Source: Candidatus Moraniibacteriota bacterium (GTDB lineage: Bacteria; Patescibacteriota; Minisyncoccia; CAIUEV01; JAHKAQ01). From it: a stretch of 7,253 nucleotides of DNA. Position numbers and translations under genes: made by a program. How positions within the stretch are numbered: the stretch's first letter is position 1; each line of letters starts with the position of its first letter. The notes beneath the pieces are model-generated. The model ran no database searches. It was given only the letters and a program-made list of their open reading frames with translations, and had not been told where the DNA came from. Location of the stretch: positions 1 to 7,253 of the forward strand of contig WJJX01000025.1 of assembly GCA_014729445.1 (NCBI GenBank), written 5' to 3'. This document shows, piece after piece, positions 1-5,103 of this stretch.

Positions 1-631
1 ATTTTTTGCCGCCGACACCAAAAGAGAATCCGCTAAATATTTGGACGCTGTCAGAAATAAAATCGCCCAAATCTACAAATTGACCGATCCTGATCTATTG
101 GCATTCGCCTGGATAAAAGATTTTTATTTGTTTGAACCAAGCGAAGAAGGGGCTACCGGGATGAGTAAAGGTAAAAGCGGGGTGCAATTCGCACATAATC
201 CTTTTTCAAAACCCGCCTGCTCCTTGAATGAATTAAAAAAAGCCCGGAAAGAGCGAAAAGAGGCCTTACTTGAAATTAAAGCCTGTCAATTTGATCTGAT
301 CTGCAATAATATCGAGATGTTTTCCGGCGGAGAACGCTGCACCGATCCGCAGTTGTTGAGCGAAGCTTTTAAAGCGGTCGGTTATACCAAAGAAGAGCTC
401 AACAAGAACTTTAAGCCGATTCTGGAAGCTTTCACCTATGGACCGCCGCCGCATGGGGGATTGGGACAGGGAGTTGATCGAATGCTTATGATTTTAAAAG
501 GGGAAGATAATGTGCGCGAATTAACCGCTTTCCCCAAAACTTCTACTTGTCAGGATCTAATGCTGGGATCCCCCAGAGAGGTGGATCAAGAAGTTTTAGA
601 CGAAATGGGTTTAAAAATTAAAAAAGTTTAA
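1..631 (+). CDS. aspS: Aspartyl-tRNA synthetase, C-terminal part (5' end outside window)
   Basis: This is the C-terminal third of a class II aspartyl-tRNA synthetase, which charges tRNA-Asp with aspartate in the cytosol. The frame is open from the first bases (FFAADTKRESAKYLDAVR), resembling the end of the GAD insertion of bacterial AspRS, so the gene starts upstream and the TTG at 41 is internal. Visible family hallmarks are WIKDFYLFE, FAHNPFS (nt 188-208, family HHPFT), IEMFSGGERCTDPQLL (counterpart of EIGGGSIRIHDPEL, with the arginine kept) and motif 3, GPPPHGGLGQGVDR (nt 440-481), followed by GEDNVRELTAFPKT. The C-terminus is normal and ends in TAA. Departures from the commoner bacterial sequence (FAHNP, SGGERC, GQGVDR) fit a divergent CPR-type enzyme. 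Whether it charges only tRNA-Asp or also tRNA-Asn cannot be judged from this fragment. The Nudix-like gene follows after 6 nt and is probably cotranscribed. Confidence 0.95.
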   Translation, partial: FFAADTKRESAKYLDAVRNKIAQIYKLTDPDLLAFAWIKDFYLFEPSEEGATGMSKGKSGVQFAHNPFSKPACSLNELKKARKERKEALLEIKACQFDLICNNIEMFSGGERCTDPQLLSEAFKAVGYTKEELNKNFKPILEAFTYGPPPHGGLGQGVDRMLMILKGEDNVRELTAFPKTSTCQDLMLGSPREVDQEVLDEMGLKIKKV

Positions 632-637
632 ATCAAA

Positions 638-1129
638 ATGAAGATCAAGAAAGTATACATCGCGACTAAAGCTTTTATCAATAAGGGAGGCAGACTTTTA
701 ATCCTAAGAGAAGCCTTAACCGGTGAAAACAAATTCGATCCGGGAAGATATGACGTGGTTGGCGGACGAATCGCTCCGGGGCAAAGTATATTTGACAGTT
801 TGAAAAAAGAAGCTAAAACTCAAACCGGTTTGGATATTCGGGTCAGAAAACCGTTTTATGTCGACGAACTGCTGTCTCTAACCGACGAAGAAAAGTGGCA
901 TATAGTTTGTATTTACTTTGAATGTACTAGCGACGATAATGAAGTTTCCTTAGGCGAAGAATACGATAACTACGAATGGATCGACCCCGAAAACTACGGT
1001 CAATTTTACCTTTACCGGGAGCTGCATAAAGCCTTTGAATATTACTTGTCGCTTAATAAAACCGACGAAAAAAGCAGCCTCAATAAAAAATTCTTAAAGC
1101 TTAAAAAAGAACAGCGGGACAAAGATTAG
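638..1129 (+). CDS. Nudix-fold protein with degenerate Nudix box
   Basis: A 163-residue Nudix-superfamily protein. The family hydrolyses nucleoside diphosphates linked to another moiety, using Mg2+ held by the signature GX5EX7REUXEEXGU. Here the box spans residues 43-65: G43, Q49 in place of the first E, K57-E58-A59 for REU, T61-Q62 in place of the metal-binding EE, then G64-L65. The surrounding fold is well kept: KVYIATKAFI beta strand at the start, YDVVGGRIAPGQ, and a strand plus YEWID (112-116) before the last helix. Catalysis is therefore doubtful; the protein may use other ligands or only bind a nucleotide. The C-terminal 25 residues are a lysine-rich tail. The ATG at 638 is the only reasonable start and has no Shine-Dalgarno. 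The gene lies 6 nt after aspS, so they probably share a transcript. Fold assignment is firm; substrate unknown. Confidence 0.85.
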   Translation: MKIKKVYIATKAFINKGGRLLILREALTGENKFDPGRYDVVGGRIAPGQSIFDSLKKEAKTQTGLDIRVRKPFYVDELLSLTDEEKWHIVCIYFECTSDDNEVSLGEEYDNYEWIDPENYGQFYLYRELHKAFEYYLSLNKTDEKSSLNKKFLKLKKEQRDKD

Positions 1130-1170
1130 AATCCAAGAAGGCGGCCTTACTCGTTTAAGCTTAACCTTCC

Positions 1171-1199
1171 TTGATTTAATCAACTAAACTTGATATTTT
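1171..1199 (+). promoter_or_regulatory. Candidate sigma70 promoter for tRNA-Leu
   Basis: TTGATT (1171-1176), a 17-nt spacer, then TATTTT (1194-1199) preceded by TGA at 1191-1193, giving an extended -10. Transcription would start near 1206, about 5 nt before the mature tRNA 5' end, a typical short leader for a tRNA gene. Predicted by motif and spacing only. Confidence 0.6.
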
Positions 1200-1210
1200 A
1201 AATTGCGTAC

Positions 1211-1294
1211 GCCGCGGTGGTGGAATTGGCAGACACGCTAGCCTTAGGAGCTAGTGAGAGTGATCTCGTGTGGGTTCGACTCCCACCCGCGGCA
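1211..1294 (+). tRNA. tRNA-Leu, anticodon UAG
   Basis: A full type II cloverleaf of 84 nt. The acceptor stem gccgcgg (1211-1217) pairs with ccgcggc (1287-1293), and the discriminator is A1294. The anticodon stem ctagc/gctag (1238-1242/1250-1254) encloses the loop cttagga, giving anticodon TAG (1245-1247), which reads CUN leucine codons. A long variable arm (gaga...tctc) and A73 support leucine identity. The T arm is gtggg-ttcgact-cccac. CCA is not encoded (CAA follows), so a CCA-adding enzyme is needed. Position 37 is G, so this tRNA is not a MiaA substrate. Confidence 0.97.
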
Positions 1295-1348
1295 CAATTG
1301 CTTACTGATGTCTTTATTTTTTAAAGCTTTCCTGTTTTTTCAAACCTG

Positions 1349-1357
1349 TGTTAAAAT
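1349..1357 (+). promoter_or_regulatory. Candidate extended -10 promoter for the envelope gene run
   Basis: TGtTAAAAT (1349-1357) is an extended -10 element with no convincing -35 box upstream. It sits in the 115-nt gap between tRNA-Leu and the small membrane ORF and would give a start near 1364 and a leader of about 45 nt. No hairpin terminator separates it from the tRNA, so read-through from the tRNA promoter is also possible. Motif-based only. Confidence 0.4.
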
Positions 1358-1409
1358 AGTGGGATAAGTGCTTTATTTGTTTTTAAGAATAAAAAATAAT
1401 CGTTTAATT

Positions 1410-1502
1410 ATGAAAAAAAAGACTTTACGCATTATCTGGATGATCATTTCGATTATCGCGGTGGTGGGTATGCTGGCGTTTAGTTTGGTTGGGCTTTTTT
1501 AA
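1410..1502 (+). CDS. Small single-span membrane peptide (30 aa)
   Basis: An ATG-to-TAA frame of 30 residues. It begins with a positively charged head, MKKKTLR, and continues as one hydrophobic helix (IIWMIISIIAVVGM, then LAFSLVGLF) to the stop. This is the usual design of a small N-in bacterial membrane protein: lysine cluster, about 20 hydrophobic residues, almost no tail. It lies 17 nt before the PH-domain gene on the same strand, behind a candidate promoter, so it is probably the first gene of that transcript. There is no Shine-Dalgarno, as for every other start here. I do not recognise the family. A role as a membrane partner or regulator of the adjacent membrane proteins is a guess. Because it is short, chance cannot be excluded, but a hydrophobic frame with a basic start filling this gap so neatly is unlikely to be random. 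Confidence 0.6.
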   Translation: MKKKTLRIIWMIISIIAVVGMLAFSLVGLF

Positions 1503-1518
1503 TTTCTAAAATTTAAAA

Positions 1519-2034
1519 ATGTCTTTATTTAGTTTCAATTTGGATGAGAATGAAGAATTATTGACGATTATTCGAAAGCATTGGGCCACTTTTTCAGGAA
1601 AAATGCTGCAATTTTTGATAATCCTTGTAATTATCTTTGCTTTTAATAAATTCATCCCCGGCGATGAATGGAAAAGAATTGTGGTGATGATCGCTTTAAT
1701 TTTTGCTTTTGGTTTTCTGGTTTATAATTTTATATTATGGTATTTGGTTAGTATCGTGGTTACCGATAAAAAAATTATCGACTTAAATCAGAAAACTTTA
1801 TCCAAAAGAAGTGTAACTGAGGTTTTAATTGAGGATATCGGTCAGGTTCAATCAATAAAAGAAGGTTTTTGGGAAAATTTTTTAAATTACGGTACCTTGG
1901 TTATAGAAATAAAAGGCGGCGGAAAAATTGCCGGATTCGGGGTTAAAAATCCCCAATTCCTGATGAGCAATTTAAATAAACTTAAACGGGATTATAATGA
2001 AACCTTATCGAACACAAAAGGAAGAGCCGAATAA
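1519..2034 (+). CDS. Two-span membrane protein with bacterial PH domain
   Basis: A 171-residue membrane protein of the bacterial pleckstrin-homology type (bPH2/DUF304, YdbS-like). A short cytosolic start containing ENEELLTIIRKHW is followed by two membrane spans (about 28-46 and 53-74) separated by a brief polar turn. A soluble PH-like domain then runs from about 76 to 160: VVTDKKIIDLNQKTLSKRSVTE, VLIEDIGQVQSIKEGFWENFLNYGTLVIEI and the closing FGVKNPQFLMSNLNKL match the family pattern of a 'TD+RI' strand, an 'I.dI..V' strand, a 'G.G.l.I.' strand and a final helix after NP. (The longer stretches are residues 81-101 and 102-131.) Such proteins are thought to act as membrane-associated scaffolds; the ligand is unknown. 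The 3' end overlaps the FtsB/DivIC-like gene by 38 bp in another frame, so the two are probably translationally coupled. Confidence 0.82.
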   Translation: MSLFSFNLDENEELLTIIRKHWATFSGKMLQFLIILVIIFAFNKFIPGDEWKRIVVMIALIFAFGFLVYNFILWYLVSIVVTDKKIIDLNQKTLSKRSVTEVLIEDIGQVQSIKEGFWENFLNYGTLVIEIKGGGKIAGFGVKNPQFLMSNLNKLKRDYNETLSNTKGRAE

Positions 2035-2434
2035 TCAAATCTGGATTAAGATTTTTGGTTTTATTGTAATTTTTTCTTTCCTGGTTGCGGGTTATTATAT
2101 CGTTCAAGAAACTTATAAAAAACTGCAGATCAAAAAGGAGGTGGACGATTTAAAAAAGCAGGCCGAAGAACTCGAGCAGGGAAATCAAAAACTTAAAGGC
2201 TTGATTGAATATTATAAAACAATAGGCTATTCTGAAAAAGAAGCCAGAGAGAAATTAAACGTAAAAAAGGAAGGTGAAAAGGTCGTCATGATTAAGTCTG
2301 AAGAAAAGAAAAAAGAATCCGCTGAACAAAAAACCGCCAATAATATCAATGAAAATTTTGAGAAAAATTTTAATAATAATATGCCCAATCCAATAAAATG
2401 GTGGGATTATTTTTTTAAAAAAAGATCCAGATAA
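1997..2434 (+). CDS. FtsB/DivIC-like septum formation initiator protein
   Basis: A 145-residue bitopic protein of the FtsB/DivIC family. Family members form a coiled-coil complex with FtsL and FtsQ/DivIB that activates septal peptidoglycan synthesis. A short cytosolic head (1-14) is followed by one membrane span (about 15-37) and a heptad-rich coiled coil (38-72, KKEVDDLKKQAEELEQGNQKL, at 46-66, typical of the family). Next comes the diagnostic segment GYSEKEAREKLNVKKEGE (77-94) with VVMI, the counterpart of 'yiEeeAR+kLg+vkpGE.v'. After that lies an unusual tail: a Lys/Glu/Asn-rich linker (100-129) and an aromatic terminus, NPIKWWDYFFKKRSR. The start at 1997 lies inside the PH-domain gene; no later in-frame ATG keeps the membrane span. 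A SurA-N-like gene follows after 3 nt. Family confidence is high; which of FtsB or DivIC it matches is not decidable. Confidence 0.85.
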   Translation: MKPYRTQKEEPNNQIWIKIFGFIVIFSFLVAGYYIVQETYKKLQIKKEVDDLKKQAEELEQGNQKLKGLIEYYKTIGYSEKEAREKLNVKKEGEKVVMIKSEEKKKESAEQKTANNINENFEKNFNNNMPNPIKWWDYFFKKRSR

Positions 2435-2437
2435 GCT

Positions 2438-3268
2438 ATGACTAAAAAATCAAAGGCTAAAGAAAAGCCGAAAAAAAAATCAAAGAAAAGCCGAAAAAAA
2501 ATCAAAATCAATAAATATTTTGTCGTTTTTAGGGAAGCTTTTAAATCAAAAATTCTTCCCTGGTTGTCCTTTTTTTTAGTCACTTTCCTCCTTTTATTGA
2601 TAATTTTTGCTTTTGGAATTTACCTGTTGGGATGGAACAACCATTTTGTTCAAAAAATCAATCAAATTATTCCCTTTCCGGTTGTTTTTATCGACCGCGA
2701 CAACACTGTTTCTTTCAACCAATACAATAAGAGAATCGAAACAATCAGAAATTATCACGATTTACAAGCCATTATTTGGGATATCGACCATTATGATCTG
2801 GCCAAAGAAGAGGGCCTTAATTATTTCGAAATCGCGAAAAAAGACACTCTGGAAAAAATGATTGAGGATGAAGTAACTTTGATGCTTTTAGACGATTACG
2901 AGCTTGAATTAAATCAAAAAGAAATAAAGGCGGAATTAGATAAAATCTTTAAAATAAACGAGGGCAAGGAAAAATCCCTGGAAAAATTACAACGGGTCTA
3001 TAATCTGAATTTAAATCAATTCGAAAAATTTGTTGTTCGCCCCAAGACCGCCCAAAATAAGTTGGAAAATCATCTAATAGAGACCGGGGAAATTAAAAAT
3101 CAAAAACAATACCCGAAATGGTTTGCTTCCAAGCTGCAAGCTTATAAGATAATTATTCCCTATTCAAAATATTATTGGGATAAGGACCGAAGCAGGCTTT
3201 ATTTCACAGATAAAAATTTAAGCGCCTACGAATCTCAAATAAAATCGAGTGCCCCGAAAAAGGACTAA
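2438..3268 (+). CDS. Membrane-anchored SurA-N-like chaperone without PPIase domain
   Basis: A 276-residue protein. A very basic cytosolic tail (1-27, mostly Lys/Arg/Ser) precedes one membrane span (about 41-65), placing the rest outside the cell. The ectodomain opens with QIIPFPVVFIDRDNTVSFNQ (77-96), which resembles the start of SurA N-terminal domains ('vNg..it..ey'), then a mainly helical region (97-215). The helices EMIEDEV-type 135-160 and ELNQKEIKAELDKIF (157-171) are like the chaperone helices of SurA/PrsA/trigger factor. No parvulin domain follows; the last 60 residues form a short aromatic module (YPKWFASKLQAYKIIIPYSKYYW, 225-247). The role is probably folding or handling of exported proteins, an inference from the fold alone. 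The gene starts 3 nt after the FtsB/DivIC-like gene and ends 6 nt before tRNA-Thr. It has no Shine-Dalgarno. A 23-bp tandem duplication lies in the N-terminal coding region. Confidence 0.7.
   Translation: MTKKSKAKEKPKKKSKKSRKKIKINKYFVVFREAFKSKILPWLSFFLVTFLLLLIIFAFGIYLLGWNNHFVQKINQIIPFPVVFIDRDNTVSFNQYNKRIETIRNYHDLQAIIWDIDHYDLAKEEGLNYFEIAKKDTLEKMIEDEVTLMLLDDYELELNQKEIKAELDKIFKINEGKEKSLEKLQRVYNLNLNQFEKFVVRPKTAQNKLENHLIETGEIKNQKQYPKWFASKLQAYKIIIPYSKYYWDKDRSRLYFTDKNLSAYESQIKSSAPKKD
2459..2503 (+). repeat. Out-of-frame tandem duplication in the basic tail of the SurA-N-like gene
   Basis: Copy one (2459-2481) is AAAGAAAAGCCG plus nine A and TC. Copy two (2482-2503) is the same with eight A. The period is 23, not a multiple of three, so the copies are read in different frames: KEKPKKKS and then KKSRKKI. 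Both frames give basic residues, so the tail's charge is kept. The A9 and A8 runs are plausible slippage sites. Confidence 0.85.
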
Positions 3269-3274
3269 CTTTTA

Positions 3275-3347
3275 GCCAGAGTAGCTCAATTGGTGGAGCA
3301 ACGCACTCGTAACGCGTAGGCCGTGGGTTCGACTCCCATCTCTGGCT
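3275..3347 (+). tRNA. tRNA-Thr, anticodon CGU
   Basis: A complete 73-nt type I cloverleaf. The acceptor stem gccagag (3275-3281) pairs with ctctggc (3340-3346), with discriminator T3347. The D stem is gctc/gagc. The anticodon stem acgca/cgcgt (3301-3305/3313-3317) holds the loop ctcgtaa, anticodon CGT (3308-3310), reading ACG. The pair next to the loop (A3305, C3313; positions 31 and 39) is a mismatch. The T arm shares the string gtgggttcgactccca with the tRNA-Leu gene, apart from its final pair. CCA is not encoded. The gene sits 6 nt after the SurA-N-like stop and 28 nt before the next ATG, with no clear promoter of its own, so it may be released from a longer mRNA. Confidence 0.95.
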
Positions 3348-3375
3348 CAAATTTATTAAAAACTAATCGGGAAAG

Positions 3376-5103
3376 ATGAATTTTATTATTACGCTGATTA
3401 TTTTTAATTTGGCCTTGCTTACGTTAAAAACAATCCTTGTAAAGTTAATTGAAAATCATACAAAACAGGATTCAGAAAAACCCGACTACAATAGAATTTT
3501 TAACTTGCTTCTATTAGTGATTATTGTTCCATCTATATTGCTGGCTTTTTCCTACCTCGGCTATGTTCGAGAGGATAAAAAACAAAAACTCGAACAAATA
3601 AAAAAAATCTGCAGAGAGCGAGAGATAACCAGATATCAAGTTAAAGATACAAAGGATTATATCAACGAACAGCATCTAAACATAGAAAGTCAATTGGAAG
3701 GTTGCCAAGACTTTGAATTGACTAACTATACTAAAGTCGACTTTACCGATTATATCAATGCCAAATTAAATCAATTGGGTTTTAAGGAAAAAGAAAGCGA
3801 TCAGGAAGTCGCTAAAAAAAAGGGAGGTTATATAGAAGGTATCCTGTTATTTGAAGACGGTTCAAAAAGACGTATAAATTACAGATACCAAAGAACCAAG
3901 GGCGAGTTGACTTTATACTGGGTTGATCTTCGAAAAACCGATAATGAATTTGAAAAATTTGATCTGGTTGATTTTTTCTATACAAAAGATAATTTTGAAA
4001 TTCCTTATTATGAAGGTTCTCAATTGTGTCAAAATTTAGACAGAATCCAACAAAGCGATCTAAAAGATAAGTATAACGAGGTTTCTTCAAAGTGGAAGGC
4101 CGGCGAACCTTCTAGTAACCTAAGCGCAAACAGGGATACTCATACGATCCACATTGTCGACTACGTAAAACAGGATTGTCAGGACGGAAAGGGGGAGCAA
4201 ACTTGGTATAAAGTCAAGTATAGAATCACCTATGAGGATGAAAGCTATGGTTGGGTGGAAAGATGGTTTAGTGAAAAAAACTTGAAGAGCCAGAATAAAG
4301 TTTGGATTAAGTATGAGGATATTAAGGTCGGCGAAGGGCAATATCCTCAGAAAAATGATGAATTGATGCTGTTTATTAGAAAAAAACTGGTTGACGGTAA
4401 GGAGGTCGCAAATAATTATAATTCCTCCTATCTGCTTTCGGACAATGACAATCTGGTAGCCGGTCTTAAGATAGGAACAATGTCTATGCAAAAGGGAGGG
4501 ATAAGAAAAATAACCATTCCTCCCGAACTGGGCTTTAAAGGCGATCACAAATTCAAAGACTCTTGGCTGGAATATGAAGTGGAACTAAAAGATATTGTCA
4601 CAAGAAAGCAGAAAATAAACCAAGAATATTTTTCAAATGAAGATTTTAGTCTTAATATTGATTGTTACTACAAAGATCAAGAAAACAACAAACAAAGATG
4701 TTTATTTATTACAAACGGGGAAACCATTCAATATGTTATAGAGATTATTCCTGAGCAACATTATAACGACTTATCTTTGATCAGTTATTTTAGCAACGAC
4801 TGCTTTAGCGAAAAAAATTCAAAACAAGAAGCCTGTTTCGTTAAGCAGCCTCTTGATTTTCAAATGACAATCAACAAAAACAAGCAGGATCTGGAAGATA
4901 AGGTTTTTTATATAAATAATGACGAGGGTTTGCTCTTTGAGATAGGAGAAGTTAACAGCGGCGATTCCATTGTTGTAGAATACAGTCTGGTCTTAAAGTC
5001 AAATCTCCAGGAAAGCAGAATCAAAAATCATACTTCCTTAAGGGAGGAGGGAGTTTCGCTTAATACAAATCCGGTTGTGTTCGAGTTTGTGCTTGACAAC
5101 TAG
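3376..5103 (+). CDS. Membrane-anchored ectodomain protein with degenerate FKBP domain
   Basis: A 575-residue protein with two N-terminal membrane spans (about 2-23 and 42-63). The lysine-containing loop between them is probably cytosolic, putting residues 66-575 outside the cell. Regions in order: an unrecognised domain (79-200); a beta-rich, possibly SH3-like segment (207-303, with SNLSANRDTHTIHIVDYV (248-265), WYKVKY and YGWVERW); an FKBP-type peptidyl-prolyl isomerase fold (312-407, YEDIKVGEGQYPQKND...LVDGKE...LVAGLKIGTMSMQKGGIRKITIPPELGF...LEYEVELKDI); and a C-terminal beta region (420-573) with a DUF11-like pattern (IQYVIEIIPE, LLFEIGEVNSGDSIVVEYSLVL). FKBP pocket residues are mostly replaced: Tyr26 to Ile334, Asp37 to Ala345 and Trp59 to Leu364 (FKBP12 numbering), so isomerase activity is doubtful. 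The ectodomain has eight cysteines. It is probably cotranscribed with the genes upstream through tRNA-Thr. Its tail overlaps miaA by 44 bp. Function unknown; the FKBP call is strong, the flanking domains tentative. Confidence 0.8.
   Translation: MNFIITLIIFNLALLTLKTILVKLIENHTKQDSEKPDYNRIFNLLLLVIIVPSILLAFSYLGYVREDKKQKLEQIKKICREREITRYQVKDTKDYINEQHLNIESQLEGCQDFELTNYTKVDFTDYINAKLNQLGFKEKESDQEVAKKKGGYIEGILLFEDGSKRRINYRYQRTKGELTLYWVDLRKTDNEFEKFDLVDFFYTKDNFEIPYYEGSQLCQNLDRIQQSDLKDKYNEVSSKWKAGEPSSNLSANRDTHTIHIVDYVKQDCQDGKGEQTWYKVKYRITYEDESYGWVERWFSEKNLKSQNKVWIKYEDIKVGEGQYPQKNDELMLFIRKKLVDGKEVANNYNSSYLLSDNDNLVAGLKIGTMSMQKGGIRKITIPPELGFKGDHKFKDSWLEYEVELKDIVTRKQKINQEYFSNEDFSLNIDCYYKDQENNKQRCLFITNGETIQYVIEIIPEQHYNDLSLISYFSNDCFSEKNSKQEACFVKQPLDFQMTINKNKQDLEDKVFYINNDEGLLFEIGEVNSGDSIVVEYSLVLKSNLQESRIKNHTSLREEGVSLNTNPVVFEFVLDN

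Noticed and set aside
1135..1180. Possible terminator after the Nudix-like gene (AAGGCGGCCTT and TTAAGCTTAA palindromes, GAAGG...CCTTC)
   Set aside because: The palindromes have no adequate loop and no T run follows at the right place. They do not form a convincing rho-independent hairpin.
1307..1337. T-rich stretches after tRNA-Leu as a terminator
   Set aside because: No GC-rich stem precedes them apart from the tRNA itself.
2607..2861. 84-residue frame inside the SurA-N-like gene, with similar long minus-strand frames inside the FKBP-like gene and aspS
   Set aside because: They lie wholly within well-supported genes in other frames, and their composition has no domain pattern. They are shadow frames.
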